Source: Misgurnus anguillicaudatus (Eukaryota > Chordata > Actinopteri > Cypriniformes > Cobitidae). From it: a stretch of 64,000 bases of DNA. Below are positions 12,201-23,600 of this stretch, in pieces. The notes beneath the pieces were generated by a model. That model was given only the letters and a program-made list of their open reading frames with translations, did not search any database and was not told where the DNA came from. Numbering within the stretch: the stretch's first letter is position 1; each line of letters begins with the position of its first letter. The stretch is from contig NC_073358.2 of assembly GCF_027580225.2 (NCBI RefSeq), positions 6,391,501 through 6,455,500 of the forward strand, in the 5' to 3' direction. The translations under genes were made by a program, and so were the position numbers.

Positions 12201-12304
12201 ATATAGGGGTGAAATTATAAATTGTGCGATTTTATTTCCGTTACCGTGAAATAAAAGGTCAGACATACCTCGGAATGTAAATAAGTGGGTGTGGGTAACC
12301 TTAG

Positions 12305-12532
12305 CACTCCTCTCCTTTGAATTATTCTAAATTATAGCACTGGGCTGTTGAATGCTTTATTCTGATAGGTTGAGAAATGTTCCAGAGGTGTTGATTATTT
12401 TTCAATAACCACACAACTAACCTTTAAAATGTCTTAAAAATAGGCACCCGAGCAATATTTTTAAACAGAATAATTGACCTTGGTTGTGCATTATTTTGAA
12501 ATAATTCAACGGCCCGTCATCAATTATTCCTA
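12305..12532. mobile_element. Fragment of the element family at 35955-36499
   Basis: GGGCTGTTGAATGCTTTATT, GGTGTTGATTATTTTTC, TAGGCACCCGAGCAAT and CGGCCCGTCATCAATTATTCC match, in order, blocks at 18155-18447 and in both arms of 35955-36499. This is the most diverged of the three copies. Confidence 0.65.
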
Positions 12533-12548
12533 TATACATGATCTTAGT

Positions 12549-12733
12549 CAGGGGTGGGCATTCCTGGTCCTGGAGGGCCAAGTTTAGCTCCAACCCTAAT
12601 CAAACACACCTGAAAATCCTAATCAAAGACTGCAGGATAACTTGGAAATGACATTCAAGTGTGTTTGATCAGGGCTGAAGCTAAACTTTGCAGCAGGACA
12701 GTGTCCCTCCAGGACCAGGAATGTCCACCTCTG
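12549..12733. mobile_element. hAT-like miniature element, 185 bp
   Basis: The left end CAGGGGTGGGCATTCCTGGT pairs with the right end CCAGGAATGTCCACCTCTG. The flanks ATCTTAGT (12541-12548) and ATCTAAGT (12734-12741) are an 8-bp target duplication with one mismatch. This is a common fish miniature transposon type. Confidence 0.85.
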
Positions 12734-12741
12734 ATCTAAGT

Positions 12742-14050
12742 AATACATTTTTTTAAATAAGTTAAATTGAATAATATTAAAATACCTTGTTATGGTAGAG
12801 CTGCACAATTATGGCAAAAAACTACAGACTACTGAGGATTTAATTATATTATTTTAACAATCAGTCCTGAACTAAAGTGGGCCACTCCGACCCTGGCGTA
12901 GCGTCTCTTCTCGAAAAACTGACCATGATCTGCTCTCTCTTTGTTGAGGTGCCCTCGGGAATACAAAGACATCTTGCGAGGTTCTCAGGAAAGTGGGGAG
13001 GGGGGGGGGGTGGGGGGTGAACAAGGGGACGCACGTTACTTTGAAATAAAATGACTTATTCCATGAAATGGATTTTTGGTCATACCGCCCACCCCTAGTT
13101 CATGCATTCTGTATTTCTCATACATCATCAAACTGATGGGGAAATCCGAACACTAAACTCATAAACTCTACAGTTCTGCATACATTTTTATCAGTGTATG
13201 TGAACCCATGACCTTTCGTTCTGGAACCCATGACCTTTCGTGCTGCTAACGCAATGCTCTGGCGTTAAAAAACATCTTTATGCAGAAACCGCGTGTGATA
13301 TAGTCGCAGTGCTGTCTAGATAACGTAACAACATTTGCAATACGACGATATCCATCTGCTGTACATTTTTCCTAGATTTTTAACATCACATATGTTTAGG
13401 ACTTATTAGGGCGACAATTAATCAGATCTATGCAAATGTTTTGTATATGCAAGCACTAGAAATTAGCAATGGTGTGAAGCCATATGATTAATGACGGTTT
13501 TACGCATTGAGCGTGCCGTGTAAGCGAAATACAGTCTAACCATCTGTTTAGTGCAAGATAGTTCAGCTTGGTCAATAAACCATGAATGACCAAAGACCTT
13601 CTGCATCTAACACTGATTAAATCAAGAAATAAGCCTTTGTATCCCTAATGAGCACATAAAGTGAACCATAAATGCTGCCTCATTGCTATTCATAGCAAAA
13701 AGCAGCGAGTATTACAGAGCATTTTCCATTTAGGAAAAACACCACAGTCTCTTGTGAAGGAATGAAGCTCATGCATACGAGAGCAATAACTGTATCCAGC
13801 TCACTAGACTATTGTAAACCATTCATTGCAGTTGCCCTTGGAGAAGTCAAGGCGTGTTGACCCGTGAATTGACCCGTTTGTGATTGGAATGGGATGTGCA
13901 TTGCAGATCACAAGCCTTTGGGAGTTTGACCTCTATGGTCCCATCACAACTCTCACGCATGGTTATCAATAAATATAGAAAACGCATTTGCTAAAGCAAG
14001 CGTGTGCTCATTAAATGGTATTAGTATGCATGCAATACGTGATGCATTTT
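12742..14050. other. Unassigned sequence with a G-run and SINE scraps
   Basis: A G-rich run at about 12994-13018 (more than ten consecutive G, then GGGGGG) could form a quadruplex. CATGACCTTTCGT is duplicated at about 13209-13240 next to CTGCTAACGCAATGCTCT, a scrap of the same tRNA-like SINE head as at 5.2 kb. No exon recognised. Confidence 0.4.
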
Positions 14051-14436
14051 AGGGTTGCATAACGATTAATCACGATTAATCTATTGCAGAATAAAGGTTT
14101 TTGTTTACAATATCATATATTTGTCTGAACTGTGAATAAAAATTATGTATATATAAATATGCACACATGCATGTATCATTTTAAGAAAAAAATATATTTA
14201 TATAGTAAGTATTAATTAAGTATTAATTAAGTATTAATATATATATATATATATGAATTATACAAATATATATATACACACACACACACACACGTAAACA
14301 TTTCTTAAATATATACATGCATGTGTGTGTATTTATTTATACAAAGTTATTATTCACAGTACACACAAATATATATGATGTAAACAAAAACCTTTATTCC
14401 GCAATAGATTAATCACGATTAATCGTTATGCAACCC
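14051..14436. mobile_element. Palindromic miniature transposon (GATTAATCACGATTAATC type)
   Basis: AGGGTTGCATAACGATTAAT at the left is matched by ATTAATCGTTATGCAACCCT at the right, and the arms continue (AAAGGTTTTTGTTTAC with its complement). The centre is AT and CA microsatellite. Confidence 0.8.
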
Positions 14437-14559
14437 TATCTGTATTTGCAGCAACTTGTTTGTTGATGTTTATTTTGGTTTGAGCAATATCTTTAAATAA
14501 GATAATAAGACAAACCTAAAATGTACACTTTACATTACAATTTTGCCATCAGTCAGGTC

Positions 14560-14961
14560 TAGGGCTGTCACGATTATGAAATTCGACTGACGGTTAATTG
14601 TGTAATAAATTGTAACGGTTATGACGGTAAATTTTCTGTTTTAGGGCTTTGGCAATTATGACAATTAATTGTCTGTTTTATTGCTTTGACATTTAATTTT
14701 TAATACATTTTTTGTTTGTTTATGAAATAATTTTCACACATTGTTGTGATTGTTTAAATTAAATATTTTGCAAGGTTTACCTGGCAGTAAATATTAATAA
14801 AACATAACACATATTTAAAAGTAATCTGATACGGTCTCGTTTATACAGGCGCTGCAGCTCCCCCTTGTGTTTATTAGAGAGATGTGCAATCATTGTGGTG
14901 ATCTGAAATCATCGCGATGAGGTCAAACAATCGCGATTATTTAATCATTGTGACAGCCCTA
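14560..14961. mobile_element. hAT-like miniature element with perfect 8-bp duplication
   Basis: TAGGGCTGTCACGATTATGA and the right end CATTGTGACAGCCCTA are inverted. The perfect 8-bp direct repeat GTCAGGTC flanks it (14552-14559 and 14962-14969). A second copy of this family lies at 60200-60562. Confidence 0.88.
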
Positions 14962-14969
14962 GTCAGGTC

Positions 14970-16080
14970 AAACATCAACAGCTCTTCCAAAGCCGAATGA
15001 GATTTAATAGAGGGGAGGGCAAGATTTCCAGAATTTACCTCTGTTCCTTAGAGAAAGTTACCGTACCCCACAAAAACATATTTTGTGTCCCATGAACAAC
15101 ATGAGGACTGTTCCTTTCATTTATAAGAAACCCTGTATCATATTTTGTTAAATTAAGGTTGTTTTTAAGAGCTAGTGCAAACATATTTGTCCTAACATTT
15201 CAAACAACACGGTCCGGCTTACTGGAGGCATGCAGGGACCTGGTGTCAGGCTACAGCAGTTTACATCTCAAATGTCATATATCTGTCTAAACTGACACCG
15301 GATCAGTGGACTTTCTAAGCTGCCAATGAATGGGGCACCTATATGGAGCTCTCATATATCCTCACTGTTTCAATACATCAACTGTGAATGAGTGGGAAAA
15401 AATCACATTTACAGAAAAATGTGAATTATTAAAGCGTCTCATTTTTTACATTTCACTCAGTGTTTTTACTACAGTAGTCATACTTTCACTACGGTAATAT
15501 ATTTCAGTGGTTTAAAAGGCATTACATTTTAAACTAAAAATAATATGCTAAGAAGATGAACTACGGTTTTATACTACAGTACTTAGTATAGTAAACGATA
15601 GTAACCACAAATTTACATTGATCTCACCATGGTTTAACAATAATATGTGTATTAAATTTATACAAACATAAATCAGTCTGCAGAAAAACATGGCTACACT
15701 TTTACCTTAATAAAACCATGTTTTTGCTTACGTAATATAATAGTTCATTTATTAGTTTATTTCATGCAAAAACTTTTATCAAGAAGAATGTCACGAGACA
15801 CATTTGTTAAAGAAACGTTATACATCACGTAAGTCATGCAGTTTGCCATACAGTCAGTGCACGGATACGAGGCGGTATATGGATGTATGGGGTGGCGTGT
15901 AATGCACAGCAGCACGTTGCACAAATCAAACGATCTTTCTTTAAGGTAAAGGAAAAACCTACACATCAGCACAATGTGTTAAAATGACAAGTACAACATT
16001 TGATCAGAGGGTTGAATTGAGAAGTATGTAAAGAAACAGCTCGCATATGTCCACATTGTGCGCGTGTAATGAAGAAATAC
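14970..16080. other. Start of vps37d intron 1, no further exon seen
   Basis: This is immediately downstream, on the minus strand, of the vps37d exon-1 donor. It holds ACTACAGTA/ACCATGG low-complexity motifs at about 15470-15710 and no second exon. I searched the minus strand for the conserved FQGLQLE/LASN block expected in exon 2 and did not find it anywhere left of here. Confidence 0.4.
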
Positions 16081-16248
16081 CTTTTCACTGAGTCGCACGA
16101 TCTGATTCATTTTGTCTTCATCTTGTAGGAGCTCCCGTAGTTCACTGGTATTGAGGACCCTGTACCCATCTGGGTAAGAGTTCACGTCCTTTTTCTGGGA
16201 CATTCCTGTCCCCGTGATTCGCACTAAACAAGTCCGTTTACCTGCCAT
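16081..16248 (-). CDS. vps37d: vps37-type ESCRT-I subunit, exon 1 only (best match vps37d)
   Basis: ESCRT-I sorts ubiquitinated cargo into multivesicular endosomes, and Vps37 is its coiled-coil subunit. The 56-codon exon starts with MAGKRT and ends with LRELLQDEDKMNQIVRLSEK, then a GT donor (16080-16079, GTATTT). LRELLQDE...IVRLS matches the start of the Mod(r) domain of VPS37D better than VPS37A, B or C as I remember them. The N-terminal 35 residues are not recognisable, and the internal Met at codon 16 (GGAATGT) is another possible start. The first ATG has a purine-poor -3 position but +4 G. The remaining exons, including the LERE/LASN segment, are not visible, so the gene continues left out of the window or intron 1 is very long. 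It is head to head with nup88. The family is sure; the paralogue letter is an inference. Confidence 0.75.
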
Positions 16249-16460
16249 TTAACTTCCATTCTGCTCGCGCCAGATAAACGTGAAGACGGGAGTGGTGCTG
16301 GAGGAGCTCGAGTCTCGTCGGCATGAAGCTCTACTGTTTACTGAGACAATGCTCACAGATTATGGCACACGTTTACAAGCCTGTGAGTCTTAAATTCAGC
16401 CGCGAGGAGGCGCCACACCGCCGCAGGTAGAACGTGTCATACAAACCTAAAGATGCAATT
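16249..16460. promoter_or_regulatory. vps37d 5' UTR and promoter-proximal region
   Basis: This short GC-richer island with many CpGs (CGAGTCTCGTCGGC, CAGCCGCGAGGAGGCGCC) lies immediately upstream of the vps37d start on the minus strand. It stands out from its AT-rich surroundings. No TATA box is evident. The assignment rests on position and composition only. Confidence 0.4.
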
Positions 16461-16877
16461 CGTAACTTTAGTTAAAAACAAAAATCAAATCAAAATCAAA
16501 ATTAAGCACGTACATACAAAATAAAAGCTCTCCTTACATTACCCCGATTCGCAGTGGTAAGCTCGTGTCATTTTGACGTCATTTTATCCCACGTAAATAT
16601 AAGTATTTTCTATAAAAACTGATTTTAAAAGACATGTTTTATTTAAATTAAAAACTATTAATTTTGATTATGCTTTAACTATGTCTGTTTTGTTGAAGTT
16701 CAATAAAAAGAAAAAAGCACGATAAGTAACCTCCAATTTATGTTTAAACAGAAGAATGGATTGTTGTTGGTTTTTTTAATCATACTAAGTATACATACTG
16801 GTAATACAAAATAATGCAATAAATGTAAACAAAACAAATAACAAAGGTTTTATTATTTATAGATGATAGATTCTAAG

Positions 16878-17338
16878 TAGAGGTGTAAACTACTTAAGTA
16901 TTTTTACTTTCTACATAAAAGTACATTTTCATGTATTATATTAGTATTTTATTAGTATTTTATTAGTGTTTTTCTATGGAAAACATACATTCCAAAGCAT
17001 ATTATCAAAATTTTTATTCCACTACATTTCATAATTTCAAGTTTTTGGTTTATATTTAATATTTAAGTACATTAAACATCTAGTAAAAAATGTTTTACTT
17101 TTACTTATAAGTAAAAAGTACTTTCGTACTTTTACTTAAGAAAGTAAAAGTACACAATTTTTATGTAATTGGGTATTAAATCAATTTTAATATGCAATAT
17201 AAAAGGAATACACAGTATGATTCTATGCTTTAGAACATTTTTTAGTAAAGTAAGTACATTTTTCCCAAGACAAACACTCTGATAAAGCACAGATGCTTGG
17301 ATAATGTAACTAAAATACTTGAGTAGTATACACGTCTG
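16878..17338. mobile_element. hAT-like element between the two divergent promoters
   Basis: The ends TAGAGGTGTAAACTACTTAA and the complement of GAGTAGTATACACGTCTG match imperfectly. The 8-bp direct repeat ATTCTAAG flanks the element exactly (16870-16877 and 17339-17346). The interior is rich in AAGTACTTTTACTT palindromes. It ends about 300 bp from the nup88 start codon and fills much of the shared upstream region. Confidence 0.82.
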
Positions 17339-17539
17339 ATTCTAAGTGAAACTTTATAAAAAAGAAAAATAATTTACTTTCAAACTTCAATACCTAGTAG
17401 TTTTAAACAAAATTCAAAACAATACAAACAACAAAATAACGAAATACTGATAAATTAATGAAATAATAATTTTATGAAATTTAACAAGGTAGTTTAAAAG
17501 TTGTGCTTTTACACATTACACTAATATGCGTTACGACTT

Positions 17540-17643
17540 TGAACTACGAATCCCAGAGTTCAACAGAAAAATGCCCAGACGCGAAGTGTGATTCTATTGG
17601 TGGATTTCTCTGACGACATCACTCGTCGCCAATACGGAAAAAC
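17540..17643 (+). promoter_or_regulatory. nup88 core promoter with ZNF143-like and CCAAT motifs
   Basis: AACTACGAATCCCAGAGTTC at about 17542-17561 resembles the ZNF143/STAF site (ACTACAATTCCCAGAATGC) that marks many TATA-less vertebrate housekeeping promoters, often bidirectional. An inverted CCAAT box (ATTGG, 17596-17600) and a CRE-like TGACGACATCA (about 17611-17621) follow. The start codon sits in AAAACATGGC, with A at -3 and G at +4. Factor binding is inferred from the motifs only. Confidence 0.5.
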
Positions 17644-20600
17644 ATGGCGTCGATCGCGGGAGAGCGGTGGAGAGACGCGCTAAAAAAACACGATATCTTT
17701 AAGAAATTACAAGAGAGGCTCCATTTAGAGTCTCAAGCTACTAGCAAAAGAATTGCAAAGAACCTGTCGTTCTGCCTGAACAGCGATCTGTTTATATGGG
17801 ATAGTGTTGACAGTGTGTTTTACACCACAAACCTACGACAGCTAAATACCGGGGCTGACCTAGACACTTCCAAATATCAGGTGAGTGTGTGTTTATGTAG
17901 TATGTGCTTTGAACAGTTACGTTTTTAAGTGTAATGTAAACACCAAACGACACTCTCCGCAGACTTTGTTATGCATCAATCCGCCGCTGTTTGAGGTGTG
18001 TCAGGTGCTGATCAGCCCTACGCAGTATCATGTGGCTCTCATCGGTAAGCGTGGAGCGACTGTACTTGAACTGCCTCAGCGCTGGGGTAAAAAGTCAGAG
18101 TTTGAGGGTGGACGCATGGAGATCAACTGCAAGTCAGTACAGAACTGATGATTTATTATCCTATTATACCACGGGTCTGTTGAATGCTGCATTCTGATTG
18201 GCTGAGAAATGTTCTATGGGTGTTGATTATTTTTCTGTAAACCGCACACCTAACTTTTCAAATGTCTTAAAAGTAGGCACCAGAGCAATGTTTGTGGTAA
18301 CCGTGGTATAAGCGGAATGATTGACTCCGGTCCTTTGAATTATTTGAAAATAATGCACACCTGCTTCGCGTCGTGCCGCATTTCCACCTTGGTGTGCATT
18401 ATTTTCTTATAATTCAATGGCCCGTCGTCAATTATTCCTTACGTAGTAGTGGTGTATTGATTGCTTTAATCAAAATGACAGTGATTATTCGGGATGCACC
18501 ACGAAAGTACTGTCATGGTGTATGAAGTAATTCCACTATATTTGCTATATGCTTGACAGATAATGTTTATAATTTATCTAACGTGTTAAGTTTTGTTCAT
18601 TCCTTTGTCATTCCTATTTCTTTTACTTGAGTAAAAACATTTTTTTTGTTTCTTTACAGGACTATTCCTGTGGCTGAACGCTTCTTCACAAGTGCTGCAT
18701 CGGTGACACTGCGACAGGCTACCTGGTATCCAAGTGAAACTGAGGAGCCTCATTTAGTTTTACTGACCTCAGACAACACTATCAGGTACCTTAAATAAAC
18801 TTGTCGACACTAACAGTTGCTTTAAATATAGTGTATATTGTCTCTGAACAACTTCAAATAAATGATGTGGGTTTTTTTTCCTGCAGATTTTATAATCTTA
18901 AGGAGCCACAGACGCCTGCCAAAGTTTTGCGTGTTTCTCAGTTAGACGAGGACAGCGGTATTCATATAAGAGGGTAAGTTTGGCAGCTTTTGATCAACCA
19001 AGCCAAAAAAAAAACAATTTACTTGGTTGGATGATGGTAAAATTCTGAATTTTATTACGTTTAAATTAGGGCTGTCAAAAGATTAATCGCGATTAATTGC
19101 AAACAAAATAAAAGTTTGTTTTTGCGTATAATATGTGTGTGTGCGCTGTGTGTAATTATTTTGTGTATATAAATACACACACATGCATGTATGTATTTAA
19201 GAAACATTTACATCAATGGCGGCTTATTGACTTATTTTTTTGAAGCGCACGATGTGAAGTTGGTCACAACATGTATGTATGTTATACCATCTTATAAAAC
19301 AATCTTAAATGTATACATGTATGCGTGTATTTATATATACATAATAATTACACACAAAACACAAACTTTATTTTGTATTTTTGACAGCCCTAGTTCTTAT
19401 ATTTTCTTCTAAAAATATAAACATACAAATATATCAAATGAAAGAACAGACCCTCTGCTTTCAAGCAAACAATAAACAAACAAAATGGGGGGGGGGGTCA
19501 TCCTATCTATATGTTTTCTTAAATATGGAAATCTTTCTCAAAAAATATTTTTTTAGCAAAAAGCTGATAATTGCATTTTGTGAAGGAATTGCATTGATCA
19601 GATTCAGAAAGATTATCCAAACATACACAGAGTTTAAAATTAGTAAATCATTTTTTTTGCTTCAGTTTAAATTGGGTAAGTGTGCCATCTAGTGGATATT
19701 AACAATATTACAGATTATCATAAAAACTTATCAGGTCAGGGACACGTTTTTTATGCAAATATAACGAGATAACTTGTCAATGTTGGGGAATGAATTCAGA
19801 AAAAGTTACAATGTGAATATATATTCGATTAATTATATTTTTATATATTTCATATTATATAAATTATATAAAATTTAAAATATATATATGTGTGTGTGTG
19901 TATGTATGTATGTATGTATTTATATATACATAATAAATACATACAATACACGCACATATATTATGCAAATACAGACTTTTATTTTGTATGCGTTTAATCG
20001 TTTGACAGGCCTCATAAAAATGCTATTTCCTTTTGACTTTCATGTTAAAAACTCACATTTACTAAAATACTGTAGACATTATAAGCATTCAGTCTTTATT
20101 AAAGTGACATTAGATGATCTCTCTTGTTCAGGCGTTCATATGCAGCATCTTTGGGCGAAACCGCTGTGGCGTTTGACTTCGGGCCACTGGCTGAATCTCC
20201 GCGTCATATGCGGATGAAACAAGATCTGCTGGTGTACCCGCTCTACATCCTGTATGGAAATGGAGAGACATATCTGAGCTATATCTCGCTCACACACAGG
20301 TATCAAACACTTATGACTGTTTAAACCGTGTACGACTATATTTTAACATATATTAAATGTGTAAATCTCACAAAACCTGTCCAGAACATGTTTAGATGAA
20401 CCTAAAGAATGTTAAAAAATTATTTTATTAATTTTACTATTTTTATCCCCAAGTGTCAGTAATCTCGGGAAGCCGCTGGGCCCTTTACCCATGCACCCGG
20501 TGGCAGAAGATAACTACGGCTATTACGCGTGTGCTGTGCTCTGCCTGCCCTGTGTGCCAAACATCCTGGTTATTGCCACTGAAACGGGAACGCTGTACCA

Positions 20601-23600
20601 CTGTGTGGTACTGGAAGCAGAGGACGAGGAGGACGGTGGAGTAAGTCAGACAGAATTCTCATAAATCACCACCTTAGTTGGGCTGTAAAATGTTTCTTGT
20701 ATAGTAAAGCCCTGTGTGTGTTCAGGCTGTAGAGAGATGGTCTAGAGGCGCAGAATCCGTGCCTTCACTATATGTGTTCGAGTGTGTGGAGCTGGAGCTG
20801 ACCCTCAAGCTGGCCGCTGCTGGGGAGGAGGAGGAGGAGCCTGTAGAGTCAGACTTCACCTGTCCAATCAGATTGCATCGAGGTGAGCCAGTCATACTCC
20901 CTCACTGCAAAGCTTATATATATGCTTGTATACTATTTTGGACTGATATGTAAATAAGGACGCTATGTTATCGTGGTTTTTTATCATTTCTGGGTGTTTG
21001 TTGCAGACCCTCTGTGCCAGCACAGGTATCACTGCACCCATGAAGCCGGCGTACACAGTGTTGGACTCACCTGGTTCAAAAAACTGCAAAAATTTCTGGA
21101 GTCTGGTGAGTTATGTGCCCCATCATAACCTTAAGTAAAGACCAACTTGTATGTACTGTCATTGGTATTGTGTGTTTTCTGTAAAGACGAGGAAGATAAA
21201 GACGGTCTACAGGAGCTGGCGGCAGAACAGCGCTGCATAGTGGAGAACATCCTGTGCACCAAACCTCTTGCTAACAGGTACAGAGAATCATGTTCACCTC
21301 AGTTAAGGGAGGCTTTGAAGGCATACTTGTTATAACTTTGGATCTCTGGCGATATATTTTAATATTCTTCATTCCCCCTCAGTTTACCTGCTCCTATTCG
21401 TGGGTTCTGGATCGTGTCGGACCTTTCCCTGGGAGCCACCATGATGTGTGTCATGAGCAACTACGAGTGTCTTTTACTTCCTTTGCTGTACGTAATGAGC
21501 ACTTGTTGCATATTGAATCGAATGCTGTTTATAGACGGTTTCATCAGACGCACGTGCGTTGACGTGATACGCGTCTGGTCCGAACTTAACTTTAATGGTC
21601 TGACTAGTTGCTAAATTGAACTGCCTCGTCGAAAATAACCAATGTTTTGGTTTCCTATGTGATCTACGTGTTGTTTATTTTGCTTTTTATATAAATAAAC
21701 CACGTTTAAAGTTCTTTGTTGTTATTTATTCTTCGCTGAGTTTACCGGACGTTACGTGTTGACCATGAAAGCTGCTTGTTTATGTTGTTTCTAATGAAAC
21801 CGTCTATACTTACTAGTAAAACTTTACATTTCATCATTATTGATATTGTTTCCTTATACATCTTTAGAAGTTCTATTCGTCCCCCGTCTCCTCCATTGCT
21901 GTGTTCTGGTCCAGGGGCGGGGTCAGGAAGCTCTCCTCTGCGTGGATTGGCTGAGGACTCCTTTGAGCATCATATTCGCAACATCTTGGCACGTAATTCG
22001 ACCAACCCATTAGTGCTAAGGTAAATCGTTATTGCTTCTATAGGTTTATTTTGGAGATGCATCAATATGAAATTTTTTGGAGATTATTCAGACTGATATC
22101 TGCTAATTCTGATGATGATACTGACAGTTTGGTGGTTAACTTGCATTAAAGGAATATTCCATTTATTTAAAAGAAAAATCCAGATAATTTACTCACCACC
22201 ATGTCATCCAAAATGTTGGTGTCTTTCTTTGTTCAGTCCAGAAGAAATTATGTTTTTTGAAGAAAACATTGCAGGATTTTTCTAATTTTAATGGACTTTA
22301 ATAGAACCCAACATTTAATACTTAACTCAACACTTAACAGTTTTTTTCAACAGAGTTTCAGAGGACTATAAACAATCCCAAACGAGGCATAAGGGTCTTA
22401 TCTAGCGAAACGGTTGTCATTTTTGACGGGAAAAGTAGAAAATATATACTTTTAAACCACAACTTTTCGTCAAGGTCCGGTCCAGCGCGACCTAACGTAA
22501 ATGTGTAGTGACGTAGGGAGGTCACATATATAAAACGCACATTTGCGGACCATTTTAAACAATAAACTGACACAAAGACATTAATTAGTATCAGTTGACA
22601 TACAACAACATGGGAACGGTCCTCTTTCAACACACTTGTAAACACTGGGGCGGAGTTTCGCGTTCGTCCTCTGTGACCTCTTGACGTCATGACGTATTGC
22701 GTGGGGTCAGCTGGCGCCTCACGTTCGGATCTACACTACGAGAAGTTGTGCTTTAAACGTGTATATTTGTTTTTTTTTATTGTCAAAAATGACAATCGTT
22801 TTGCTAGATAAGACCCTTATGCCTCGTTTGGGATTGTTTAGAGTCCTTTGAAACTCCGTTGAAAAAAAACTGTTAAGTGTTGAGTTAAATATTAAATGTT
22901 GGGTTCTATTAAAGTCCATTAAAATTAGAAAAATTCTGCAATGTTTTTTTCAAAAACATAATTTCTTCTCGACTGAACAAAGAAAGACATCAACATTTTG
23001 GATGACATGGTGGTGAGTAAATGATCTGGATTTTTCTTTTAAGAAAATTGACTAATCCTTTAACAACATTCTGAATATTACATTTTCTGGATGTAAAAAC
23101 GGAATAAATCTATTTTGACTAATTTCGGTAAAAACGTGTTTTCTATACCAAAAAAAGTGACAAGATGAAAGCCACTATTTTCTGTTACAAACTTTCACAT
23201 AGCATAAAAAATTCAAATCAGTAATTTGATTTTTTTTAAGATTTATTATAAAAACGACTTTTTTTCCCTCAAAATGCAATAAATCCATGATGTTAAAAAT
23301 GCTTTAAAAAATCTATTGAATCAATATATAAATGTGCATACATTTTTGTCATGTTATATTCATTTCGTTGACTAGTGGTATACACTGATTAAAAAATAAA
23401 CATTAATGGCATTAATCCAAACACTTACTTTGTCATATTAAGAACACTGTCATTGCAGCTGTCATCTTTGGGACGTCGTCTCTGAACTTTTTTGACAGCG
23501 ATCAGCAGTAAAATGTTTTGGTCCTGCTCGATTTTCGTTGGCTTCGAGTCAAATAATTGAAAGTTTTTCAATGTGGGGTCAATGTGTTAGCGTGACAGAA

